A DNA stretch of 64,000 nt. Origin: Mesorhizobium norvegicum (GTDB lineage: Bacteria; Pseudomonadota; Alphaproteobacteria; Rhizobiales; Rhizobiaceae). Shown here piece by piece: positions 52,621 to 61,311 of the stretch. Made by a program: the position numbers and the translations under genes. Numbering within the stretch: position 1 is the first letter of the stretch; each line of letters begins with the position of its first letter. The stretch lies in contig NZ_SMYZ01000086.1 in the NCBI RefSeq assembly GCF_004919685.1, positions 39,565 to 103,564 of the forward strand. Direction: 5' to 3'. The notes under the pieces were generated by a model. The model was not told where the DNA came from and did not search any database. It worked only from the letters and a program-made list of their open reading frames with translations.

Positions 52621-52799
52621 GTCACAATCGCTGAAATGAAATAGGGCACACGCTAAGCACGACCAGACAAGCGGTTGATCGGGGGGCGAATTTTGAATCG
52701 ACACACTGGCGTTGGAGCATCTCTTGGCGGATTGATCAGCCCGCCATCCAGGGTCGAAGAGATCACCCCAAGGGTGAAGCGCTAGATCCAGCCTAGGCG

Positions 52800-52972
52800 G
52801 ACCTATCCATGACGACGGCCAACAAGGCTGCTCGGGTAGAGGATTGCTTTGCCGATCTTGAGGAACGAGGGCCGATGCGCGTGCAACGCCAGTTGCGAAG
52901 CGTCCCTTTGCCCAGCTGTCCGCGGTAGCGAGCGATGACTTCTTCAGGAGTGAGGTGGTTCGGGTCAGACAC
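52800..52972 (-). pseudogene. AlpA/excisionase-like HTH protein, frameshifted
   Basis: From GTG 52972 the leftward frame reads SDPNHLTPEEVIARYRGQL, then GTLRNWRCTRIGP: the winged HTH of short AlpA/excisionase-type proteins. At about 52,870 one base is missing; restoring it gives FLKIGKAILYP, the expected continuation. Such genes (for example rdfS in Mesorhizobium symbiosis islands) act in excision of integrative elements, and others are plasmid or phage regulators. The C-terminal end is unclear. Confidence 0.65.
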
Positions 52973-53439
52973 GGGCGCAATAGATAGCAGGAATATGCAA
53001 CAGCTTGTTGCACATCTGTGGCCCTCAGATCGACATCTTGCGGAGAATGCAGGCGGCAATCTCCGCATTTGTGCGGAATATCTCTTGCGCTTGCGGAGAA
53101 TGAATTCCTAAATCTGCGAGCAAACCCGACTGGCCACGGTTCCAATGGGGGCCACGACGTGCTCGCGGCGCCGCGGCGGTGCGCCACAACCAGGGCCGGT
53201 ATTGCTTGTTTGAGTAGCAGAGAGGTGACGAACGCTGCCGATCTTGATCGCTCTCCCAAAACAAATTTCTGGCAGCTCTAACATTAGCAAAGGCAATAGC
53301 TCGCAGGATCGGGCGTTGGCGCCGATTTGACAAACACGGAAGGAGACCTGGCGCCTGGCCTGCTCAATTTGTCCAGAACTTCAACATATTTTAATAACTT
53401 CAACGTGACCTAGTCCTCGCTACGTCATTGAGGATTGCT
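52973..53439. other. Intergenic, nothing supported
   Basis: No recognisable gene. The 60 bases before the next coding region are A/T rich and probably hold its promoter. Confidence 0.35.
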
Positions 53440-55314
53440 GTGAACGAAAATCCAAATATGCACATGTTGGCTCTTCAGAACGAAATTCTGGAGGCTATTG
53501 CTACGGGCATGCAGTTCGACGCTGTCGCGGAACTCTTGTGCCGCCGCGCCGAGGGGCTTGCCCCGACCGCAATCTGTTCAATCCTGTCTGTCGGCGTCGA
53601 CGGGCGTTTGCATCCCGTCGCCGCCCCAAGCCTTCCAAAACATTACTCCGATGCGTTGGAAGGTCTTGCGATTGGTCCGGGCGTCGGATCTTGCGGCACA
53701 GCGGCTTACTTCGGAAAACCAATTGAGGTCGTTGACATCTCCACCGATCCGTTGTGGACGCCGTTCACCGGATTGGCCCTTCCTCTTGGTCTGATGGCTT
53801 GCTGGTCAAGCCCCATTAAGGCCAGCGAGGGGCGTGTTGTTGCTACATTCGCCTTTTACTATCGCACGAAACGCGGTCCAAGCGATCTGGAGCGGCTGAT
53901 CGTCCAAACCTGCGTCAATCTGTGCGCGATTGCCCTCGCGCAGATGGAAATCCAGAAGAAAAACCATCAACTGGCGTTCTACGACCAGCTCACGGGCTTG
54001 TCGAACCGACGCTGTTTCGACGATTTCATCAACCGCAAGCCACGTACCGGTTCGACATCCTTCGGGTTGATCCTGCTCGATATCGACCATCTCAAATTCA
54101 TCAACGACACGATGGGACACATGGTGGGCGACGCCCTCATAAAGGAAGTCGCATCACGATTGCGATACGCGAAATTGGCTTTAGCCTGTCGTCTCGGAGG
54201 CGATGAATTCGCCATTGTCGTTGATCCATGTCCGGACCATACTGCCCTATCCGTCGTGGTGTCCGCCCTTCGCAACGCCATGAGGGAACCTTTCCATAGC
54301 GACGGAAACACGATCGTCCCTCAGGTAACGATGGGTGGCGTGGTGTACGGTATTGACGGTACGAATGCCGATTTGCTTCGTCAAAATGCAGACTTTGCCC
54401 TCTATCACGCCAAAGAGACGAACCGCGGCGGTTATATTCAATTCGAGCCCGGCCTTCGCACGGCAATCACCTGCCGGATAGAAACGATCAGAGATGTTGA
54501 CCAGGCGCTCGCCGACAAGCGGGTCGTCGCTTATTATCAACCACTCGTTCGCCTCGACACCGGAGAAATCATCGGGCTCGAGGCGTTGGCTCGCATCAAA
54601 ACGACCGACGGCCGTATTGTCGCGGCCGGCGACTTTGAGGCAGCGCTCTCGGATCGGGAAGTTGCCTGCCGTCTGACTGACAGCATACTCTCACAGATCG
54701 CGAACGACGTTCGATCCTGGATCGCGAACGGCATTCCATTCCAGCACGTCGGCATCAATTTGTCGGCCGCCGATTTCAGACGAAACGATCTTGAAACCCG
54801 TCTTTCGAAAGCCTTCGATGCAGCCAAAGTGTCATTGAAGCACGTTGTGCTCGAGGTCACCGAGACCGTGCTCATGGGCGATCCGGGCAACGACACGGTC
54901 CGAGCTGTGGAGCGTCTTCGAGAAAAAGGAATGCTTGTTGCGCTCGATGACTTTGGAACTGGATATGCGTCGCTGACGCATCTTCTCAGTTTTCCGGTCG
55001 ACATCATCAAAATCGACAAGTCCTTCGTCGATCGCATGCTGATCGACCGTCCAAGCGAGGTGATTGTCGAAGCGCTGATCGACATTGCGCGAAAACTGGG
55101 CAAGAAAATTATCGCAGAAGGCATCGAGTGCTCTGCGCAGCATGAGCGTCTCCGCGAACTCGGCTGTACATTCGGTCAAGGCTTTCATTTTGCCCGACCC
55201 GCAGATGCTTTGACCACCACGCGTCTGCTACGAAGCTTTGCTCAAAAGCTGCCATTCGAGCCAGATCAGCGCCGTCAGACGGAACGCAACTTTCCCACCA
55301 CGGCAATCGCATAG
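53440..55314 (+). CDS. GAF-GGDEF-EAL cyclic-di-GMP protein
   Basis: About 624 residues, soluble. GAF occupies about 10-165 (LCRRAEGLAPTAICSIL, GPGVGSCGTAAYFGKP), related to the GAF in the protein at 34023 (GPKVGSCGTAVYRREP). GGDEF is intact (RLGGDEF near 253) without an RxxD site. EAL is complete: LEALARI near 380, NLSAADF, EVTETVL, DDFGTG, IKIDKSF, AEGIEC, GQGFHF. GTG 53440 follows GAGGATT; a TTG at 53428 also opens the frame. The GAF domain suggests control by a small cytoplasmic ligand. Either catalytic activity is possible. Confidence 0.9.
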   Translation: MNENPNMHMLALQNEILEAIATGMQFDAVAELLCRRAEGLAPTAICSILSVGVDGRLHPVAAPSLPKHYSDALEGLAIGPGVGSCGTAAYFGKPIEVVDISTDPLWTPFTGLALPLGLMACWSSPIKASEGRVVATFAFYYRTKRGPSDLERLIVQTCVNLCAIALAQMEIQKKNHQLAFYDQLTGLSNRRCFDDFINRKPRTGSTSFGLILLDIDHLKFINDTMGHMVGDALIKEVASRLRYAKLALACRLGGDEFAIVVDPCPDHTALSVVVSALRNAMREPFHSDGNTIVPQVTMGGVVYGIDGTNADLLRQNADFALYHAKETNRGGYIQFEPGLRTAITCRIETIRDVDQALADKRVVAYYQPLVRLDTGEIIGLEALARIKTTDGRIVAAGDFEAALSDREVACRLTDSILSQIANDVRSWIANGIPFQHVGINLSAADFRRNDLETRLSKAFDAAKVSLKHVVLEVTETVLMGDPGNDTVRAVERLREKGMLVALDDFGTGYASLTHLLSFPVDIIKIDKSFVDRMLIDRPSEVIVEALIDIARKLGKKIIAEGIECSAQHERLRELGCTFGQGFHFARPADALTTTRLLRSFAQKLPFEPDQRRQTERNFPTTAIA

Positions 55315-55380
55315 ACGGAAGTGCCAGGACGGCTCTTGTCTCAGCGTCGACTGGGTCGTCACTCGCACACCCCCGATTTG

Positions 55381-55610
55381 CTACCTTTCCCTGCGGCGCC
55401 GTCCCATCGCCTCGGCCATGAAGTCGCTCAGGCCGCCGACATTGTCTTCGATCGCCTTGACCGTGAGCCCCTTCGCCACCGCGTCTTGGCCGCACCTCTT
55501 GGCGAGACGCGCAGCGATCGGGGCAGCGGGCCGCCTTCCGCGTTCCGCGGCTTGTCGAAGATGTTGTCGTCGATCCATTTCTCAAGAAAGTTCGAGGCGG
55601 CGATGGACAT
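55381..55610 (-). pseudogene. DUF768 small protein, frameshifted
   Basis: From ATG 55610 the frame reads MSIAASNFLEKWIDDNIFDK, the typical start of rhizobial DUF768 proteins. After NAEGGPL one base appears missing (about 55,535); the rest continues in another frame as IAARLAKRCGQDAVAKGLTVKA, then EDNVGGLSDFMAEAMGRRRRER and stop at 55381. A preceding short tail (RLEDEVGDLEVAFISFIEGRPTML, ending 55625) appears to be the end of a co-transcribed small gene cut off by the istA remnant. Confidence 0.65.
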
Positions 55611-55734
55611 CTGCTTTCCCCTCTTCACAGCATGGTCGGCCGGCCTTCGATGAAACTGATGAAGGCGACTTCAAGGTCCCCAACCTCATCTTCCAGTCTG
55701 GCCACTTGGGGGGCGGCTGGGAATCTCTGCCGTG

Positions 55735-56005
55735 GAAGTCTATGCCGCCGTCTGTTCGGGTTGAGCCGGGAGACGGTCTCGAAGATGTGCCGTTTCTCGT
55801 TGCTGCCGGGCGGTCGGAAACGAAGCCGGTGACGAGGCCGAAGCTCGGTTCTCTGTTGCCTGTGATCGACGTGGTCCTGGAAGCAGACCGGACCCGTCCG
55901 ATAAAGCAGCGTCATTCGGCGATACGGATTTTTAGGTGGCGCCGCGACGAGCACAGATTTGGTGGCGGCTACACGGTCGTGAAGGACTATGTGCGGATCG
56001 CGTGA
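55735..56005 (+). pseudogene. istA: IS21-family transposase istA remnant
   Basis: Pieces of the IstA N-terminal half in several frames: EVYAAV, then GLSRETVSKMCRFSL, then KPVTRPKLGSLLPVIDVVLEAD, PIKQRHSAIRIFRWRRDEH and GGGYTVVKDYVR, followed by a stop. These match the HTH and linker of IS21 IstA proteins in order, with an internal deletion and frameshift. The DDE catalytic core and istB are absent. It marks an old insertion. Confidence 0.75.
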
Positions 56006-56877
56006 CGGGCGCGGAAAACCAAATGTCCGCTCTATGGCGCAATATCGGTCGTTCAGCAGGCCCGTCGGAAGTTGCAGAGACCCGAGATCGCGACCGCGTT
56101 GCGAGACGGGGACTAGATATTTCTTGCCCTCGCAATGACCCTGTGAGTGATGGGTTAGGGCTACTTTCTCCGCCGTCAGGCAGGGGGCGAGTGCAACTCG
56201 TAAGTACCTAACTTCAAACGAAAGATAGGTCGAAAGGTGTTCAAGGATGATCCATCGTGGCCGTGGGCACGGAGAGGGACTGTTGTGCACCAGAATATGG
56301 TGGATATAATAGTTAGATCTATCAGACACTTAACAGATCATGGGGAGAGAAGGGGTCGTTAACTGGGGCATGTATCTGGTGACCACTCGTGATCTTTCAC
56401 GTTCCAGCATGGGGGAATTTACTCAGTACCCTGACGTCCCGATTAGCCACGGATTCCGAAACGCTCGTCGTCTCGATCGCAACGAACAGCCGGCATCTGT
56501 GTACGGAGCGGCCCCGCGTTCTGGTGCTACTTAGTTGACGTGCGTATCGAGTTCGTCGAGATCGCTTGGTGCGAGGGTATCGTCCTCCAGAAGGTTCCCC
56601 CAGGCCGACAGGTTGTCAGCCCGAAGCCGCGGAAGGTGAGCTCAGGCAAGCTGTCCGGCAGCCGTCTTCGGGTCTTCATCCTGGACCCTCATGGACTTCG
56701 TTCGATCCAACGTACGCCGTCACCTCAAAAACCGGCGCCATCTCTGCGGGTTATGGCCCTGCGACTTGGGCGGCGCACCGCCCGCCCGGCCCGGATTTGA
56801 CGTGCGACCCTTTCGCTGCAAAGATATATTAACGATTTGTTTACCAAGCGTCAGTCACCGCTGGGATTGGGGGGAAT
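56006..56877. other. Long gene-poor stretch
   Basis: No supported gene in about 870 bases; several short frames have no family pattern. It contains the second copy of a diverged repeat (56358-56451). The last 60 bases are A/T rich with GGGGG just before the methyltransferase start. Confidence 0.4.
56358..56451. repeat. Diverged repeat, copy B
   Basis: Partner of 41031-41108. The best-matching parts are the first 35 bases (GTTAACTGGGGCATGTAT, GTGACCACTCGTGA) and the last 30 (CAGTACCCTGACGTCCCGAT). Confidence 0.45.
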
Positions 56878-57744
56878 TTGAAACCGTTTCTGGGTGCAAA
56901 CCGCCTCAACTGGGATGATCGGGCCGAACTGCATTCGACCGACACAACGGGTAGCTACCAGATCGAAAATGTGCTGGCAGGCGGATCCAATCTCTATGAA
57001 CTGGAAACGAGCGAGGTCGGTGATATTGTCGGCAAGGATATCGTCCATTTGCAATGTCATATCGGGCTCGACACGATCAGCTTGAAGAATCTCGGCGCGG
57101 GCAGCGTGACCGGCCTCGACTTTTCACCGACGGCGATCGCAGCTGCGCGCGATTTCGCCGCGAAGGCAGGCACTGATGTGCGCTTCGTGGAAGCGCCACT
57201 ATTCGAGGCAGTCGAAGCGCTCGGCCGGACCTTTGACATCGCTTACGTTACCTGGGGTTCGGTAAACTGGCTGGACGACGTGTTCCGCTGGGCGCGGGTT
57301 GTTGCCGATCTCCTGCGACCCGGCGGCCGGCTCTATATGGCCGAGGGCCATCCGTTGATGTTCCAGTGTGATCGCAAGGCCGCGGCGCTGGAGTTCAAAC
57401 ACGACTGGCGAACGCCAATAGCTCGGCCACTCGCCTGGAACGAGGAACTGACCTACACCGGCGACGACCGCATCTTGAAACATCCTCGCTATTATGAGTG
57501 GATTCATCCGATCAGTGACGTGGTGAACGCGCTGATTTCAGCGGGGCTGACGCTGGATTTTCTGAATGAGCATGACACGGTTTCGTGGCAACACTTTTCA
57601 TTTGCAGTAAGGGCCGGCAAGGATATGTACGGCTTGCCAAAGAACTCTCCCAAGATACCAATGGCCTATTCCATAGGCGCGACGAAGCGTAGTGTCGGCA
57701 AGGTGCCATACCTTGTCGCTCCCAAGGTGATCGAGGGACACTAG
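56878..57744 (+). CDS. Class I SAM-dependent methyltransferase
   Basis: 288 residues from a TTG at 56878 preceded by GGGGG. It begins NRLNWDDRAELH and contains the SAM-binding motif I VHLQCHIGLDTISLKNLG near residue 62, followed by VTGLDFSPTAIAAAR with the acidic residue for the ribose, and a post-motif LLRPGGRLYMAEGHP. This resembles UbiE/bioC-like methyltransferases of unknown substrate widespread in soil bacteria. It stands alone between a gene-poor region and a cyclic-di-GMP gene. The substrate is not predictable. Confidence 0.85.
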   Translation: MKPFLGANRLNWDDRAELHSTDTTGSYQIENVLAGGSNLYELETSEVGDIVGKDIVHLQCHIGLDTISLKNLGAGSVTGLDFSPTAIAAARDFAAKAGTDVRFVEAPLFEAVEALGRTFDIAYVTWGSVNWLDDVFRWARVVADLLRPGGRLYMAEGHPLMFQCDRKAAALEFKHDWRTPIARPLAWNEELTYTGDDRILKHPRYYEWIHPISDVVNALISAGLTLDFLNEHDTVSWQHFSFAVRAGKDMYGLPKNSPKIPMAYSIGATKRSVGKVPYLVAPKVIEGH

Positions 57745-58253
57745 CAGCGACTGAATCGGCCCTTAATGTTGAGCTACAGTCAATCGAGTTTCGCACCGTC
57801 ATCGCTCTGTCAATGTTCATGACGATGCCTGGCGCTTCGAGTCCACCACCCTACGGTTCGATGCGAGCCACGGCCCTCGGTCTCCGGCGAGTAGAGGTTT
57901 CCTAAAGGGCAGCCCCCCAGTCGCTCCAATGCTCACCGCTAGCCGGTGGACCGGCTGGAAACGGCATGGTCTCCGAGGCTGAGAGCTGCTCGAGCGCTGA
58001 ATGCCGATGGCGGCGAGCCCATCCTGGCCGTTCCGGCGCGGACGGTGGTGTCGACACTGTAACCGGAGACAATGGCCGTAAGCAGCGCGAAGATGTCAAG
58101 TGAAGCCGGCGGCTAGTTCCAACGACTCCGGCGGCGACCCGAGAACGACATCAACGGTCGGACAGTGCAAAGTTTTCAGGACTGTGAAGTTCAAAATTAA
58201 TTAATGAAAGCTAATGTTCCATCGTCAGCTAGACCCGAGAACTTGAATAGCAC
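57745..58253. other. Intergenic, nothing supported
   Basis: No recognisable coding sequence. The last 60 bases are A/T rich (around 58,190-58,215) and precede the cyclic-di-GMP gene. Confidence 0.35.
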
Positions 58254-60920
58254 TTGAGGAAACGCCTATTGGCTCTTTTCGGCGCCCGGTTCGGCGATAT
58301 AAAGACAGCCATTTTTTCGTCGGCAAATATTCCGGCGGCGGTGGCGGTTTTAGTTATTGCCATCAGCGCAGCGTATGCGGACCATCAGAACAAAATCGTC
58401 TCGGACCAAGCCGCCCGTGCTGATGTCCTGGCCAAAGTCAATCTCATCCGCGCCAAGCTCGAAGGGAACATCAACGGAAACCTTCAACTCGTGCGTGGAC
58501 TGGTCGCGACAGTCGTGACTGAACCATACATGGGACAGCAGCGCTTTGCCTCGCTCGCAAGCAATCTGTTTGGTGACGACTCGCAATTGCGCAATATTGC
58601 AGGTGCGCCCGATCTGGTCGTCTCCTTGATGTACCCGCTAAAGGGCAACGAGAAAGCGGTTGGGCTCGACTACCGCAAGGACGATCGGCAGCGTGAGGCC
58701 GCGCTACGAGCGCGAGACGAGCGCAAGCTGATTCTTGCCGGTCCCGTCGACCTGAAGCAGGGAGGCCAAGGCTTCATCGGTCGTTTTCCGGTTTTCGTGC
58801 CGAGTGCGGGCAACACTGAAAGATTCTGGGGCATCATTTCCGCCGTTGTGGATGTGCAGCGCCTCTACAAGGCGAGCGGCCTGTTTGACGATGATCTCGG
58901 GATTGACGTCGCGCTCATCGGAGAAGACGCCCTCGGCCCAAGCGGAGATCAATTCTTCGGCGATGTGGGCGTCCGCAAAAGCAATCCAGTGACGGCCGAA
59001 GTTCTGCTGCCGTCCGGTTCGTGGCAGATCGCAGCCATTCCCAAAAACGGTTGGTCTTCGACGTCCAACAACGCGTGGTTCTTGCGCGCGATCATGGCGG
59101 CGGCCGGGGCGCTGGTTGTGATCCCATTCCTGGTCACAGGTCGTCTGATTGGCGAGAGGCAGCGCAACTATGCGGAACTGCGTCGACTGTCGAGACGCCT
59201 GGAACTCGCTCTGGAGGCGTCGACCATTGGCGTTTGGGAACACGATCTCGCGACCAATGACCTTACGTGGGATGCCCGCGTCAATGAAATATTCGGCAAA
59301 CCACCCGAGGGGCGCCGCGGATACTCAGACTGGGCGGGCGCGATCCACCCGCTGGATTTGGCTGGCGCCCATGCAGATTTCGACAGCGCCGTGGCCAGCC
59401 GCGGATCATACTCGTCAGAGTATCGGATTATTCGTCCGGATGGTGAGATTCGCCATATCCGATCCAAGGCGACCATATACCAAGTCGGGAACGACACGCC
59501 CAAAATGATTGGCGCGGAATGGGATGTGACAGCCGATGTCCTGCTACACAACGATCTGGTTCGCGCAAAGCAGCTATCCGAGTCGAAAAATGCAGAACTC
59601 GAATTGGCCAAGGCGCGCATAGAGCACATTGCGCTTCACGATTCGCTGACCGGTTTGCCCAATCGGCGTTACCTCGACCAGGTACTGGAAGAGTACGCAG
59701 CAAACGCCAGGCGCGACGGCGGTTATGCGGCGCTGCTTCACATCGATCTGGATCGGTTCAAGCACATCAATGATACGCTTGGCCACGCCGCGGGTGACGC
59801 AATGCTGGTTCACGCGTCAAATATCCTCCGATCCGTGGTCGACGATGGCGGATTCGTTGCTCGAATCGGAGGAGACGAATTCGTCGTACTGTGCACGGTG
59901 CATGACGATATCAAGCAGCTGGCGCTGCTGGCTGACCGCGTTATCAGCCAGATGAGCGAACCCGTTTACTACCAGGGCCACCGATGCCGTTTTGGGGTTA
60001 GCGTGGGAATTGCAGTCGACAACGGAAAAGGCGTCGAAGCCAAGCACCTGCTGGTGAACGCCGACATCGCGCTTTACCGAGCAAAGAGCCGTGGGCGCAA
60101 TCGACATGAATTCTTTACTGAGGCGATGCAAAGCGAAATCGTCGACACAAAGCGGATTGCCGACGAAATTCTTGGCGGCCTTGAGCGCAAGGAGTTCATT
60201 GCCTTCTACCAGCCCCAATTTGACGCAAAGACGCTCGAAATTGTTGGAGTTGAGGCCTTGGCGCGGTGGAGACATCCAGAGAAGGGTATTTTGGTGCCCG
60301 ATGTCTTCCTAAGTATCGCGGAAGAACTGAATGTCCTCTCGACGATTGACCGAATCATATTGAAGCAATCGCTTTCGGATTTCAAAGAATGGTTTGCCGA
60401 CGATCTTCGTATTCCACGGGTATCAGTCAACGTTTCGGCGCGACGCCTTCAAGATGATGAACTCATAAAGAGCCTGACGGAATTAAATATCAAGAAAGGA
60501 ACTGTTTCTTTCGAGCTTGTCGAATCTATATTCCTTGACAAGAATGATGATTTGGTTACTTGGAATGTCGAGCAGATCAAGCAACTCGGCATCGATATAG
60601 AGATAGATGATTTTGGTACGGGCTACGCCTCCATAGTCAGCCTGCTCAAGCTGCAGCCTCGCCGACTGAAGATAGATAGGCAACTGGTCATCCCAATTGT
60701 CAAATCGCCGCAACGAAGGCAGGTTGTCTCGTCGATCATTGAAATCGGCAAGTCCTTGGGTATCGAAGTCATAGCGGAAGGCGTTGAGACGATGGAGCAC
60801 GCACGGGTACTCAACGGCCTGGGCTGCGACATACTGCAGGGGTATGCCTTTGGGCATGCGCTGGATTCCAACGGCTTAAAGGCCTTTGTTCGCTCTCGGC
60901 GCTTGCGCGCGGCCAGCTAA
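58254..60920 (+). CDS. CHASE-like-PAS-GGDEF-EAL cyclic-di-GMP protein
   Basis: 888 residues at most. Its start is a TTG at 58254, or the TTG at 58269, which has GAGGAA upstream. Helix 1 is about 25-45 and helix 2 about 277-300, enclosing a CHASE-like periplasmic sensor (NLIRAKLEGNINGNLQLVRGL, GLDYRKDDRQREAALRARDERK). PAS/PAC about 320-445, GGDEF intact (RIGGDEF near 538, no RxxD), EAL complete: VEALARW near 666, NVSARRL, DDFGTG, LKIDRQL, AEGVET, LQGYAF. It is a full-length paralogue of the leftward protein at 44460. Sensing an extracytoplasmic signal and adjusting cyclic-di-GMP is the expected role. Confidence 0.9.
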   Translation: MRKRLLALFGARFGDIKTAIFSSANIPAAVAVLVIAISAAYADHQNKIVSDQAARADVLAKVNLIRAKLEGNINGNLQLVRGLVATVVTEPYMGQQRFASLASNLFGDDSQLRNIAGAPDLVVSLMYPLKGNEKAVGLDYRKDDRQREAALRARDERKLILAGPVDLKQGGQGFIGRFPVFVPSAGNTERFWGIISAVVDVQRLYKASGLFDDDLGIDVALIGEDALGPSGDQFFGDVGVRKSNPVTAEVLLPSGSWQIAAIPKNGWSSTSNNAWFLRAIMAAAGALVVIPFLVTGRLIGERQRNYAELRRLSRRLELALEASTIGVWEHDLATNDLTWDARVNEIFGKPPEGRRGYSDWAGAIHPLDLAGAHADFDSAVASRGSYSSEYRIIRPDGEIRHIRSKATIYQVGNDTPKMIGAEWDVTADVLLHNDLVRAKQLSESKNAELELAKARIEHIALHDSLTGLPNRRYLDQVLEEYAANARRDGGYAALLHIDLDRFKHINDTLGHAAGDAMLVHASNILRSVVDDGGFVARIGGDEFVVLCTVHDDIKQLALLADRVISQMSEPVYYQGHRCRFGVSVGIAVDNGKGVEAKHLLVNADIALYRAKSRGRNRHEFFTEAMQSEIVDTKRIADEILGGLERKEFIAFYQPQFDAKTLEIVGVEALARWRHPEKGILVPDVFLSIAEELNVLSTIDRIILKQSLSDFKEWFADDLRIPRVSVNVSARRLQDDELIKSLTELNIKKGTVSFELVESIFLDKNDDLVTWNVEQIKQLGIDIEIDDFGTGYASIVSLLKLQPRRLKIDRQLVIPIVKSPQRRQVVSSIIEIGKSLGIEVIAEGVETMEHARVLNGLGCDILQGYAFGHALDSNGLKAFVRSRRLRAAS

Positions 60921-61251
60921 GTGTCAGGCCGGCGTTTGACTGGCACGATTGGGTCGGCTGAGAGCGTTCTTCGTACCCCGCCCTGCCGGGAGCAACGCGA
61001 TAGAAGACGACAGCCGCTCGGACGCTGATGATCGAAATCACTAAATTGCCCACATCGCCTTGATGTTGGCGTTGAAATATTTTGCGGCCAATGTAAACAC
61101 GATCCAATCCCGAAATAAGATCTTACATGCCCGACGTGTCATAGTTAATAGACAGCGCTTTGTTTGGGTTCTTAAATGACTTTGTCATCAGCCATTGAAC
61201 GGGCGCTGGCACTTGAAAGCGCTCATCATTTTCCCGCCCCAGCGGGAGCCC
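60921..61251. other. Intergenic before the IS1595-family element
   Basis: No gene. A hairpin CCCGC / GCGGG lies just outside the element's left repeat (about 61,234-61,247). Confidence 0.4.
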
Positions 61252-61271
61252 AATTATATACTTGACATAGC
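61252..61271 (+). repeat. Left inverted repeat of the IS1595-type element
   Basis: AATTATATACTTGACATAGC. It matches the reverse complement of 63255-63274 at 19 of 20 positions. The TTGACA inside it doubles as a -35 box for the transposase (with GATAAA 17 bases downstream). Confidence 0.75.
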
Positions 61272-61290
61272 TAACTCCTAGGAGGATAAA
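61262..61290 (+). promoter_or_regulatory. Transposase promoter overlapping the terminal repeat
   Basis: TTGACA (61262-61267), a spacer of 17, then GATAAA (61285-61290), 22 bases before the transposase ATG. It is the best sigma-70-like site in this part of the window. Confidence 0.55.
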
Positions 61291-61311
61291 TGAATCCAAG
61301 GAGTTAGACCG

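Noticed and set aside
55625..56329. Leftward open frame of 234 codons
   Set aside because: Most of it is antisense to istA pieces; only the final 25 or so residues look like a real, truncated small protein.
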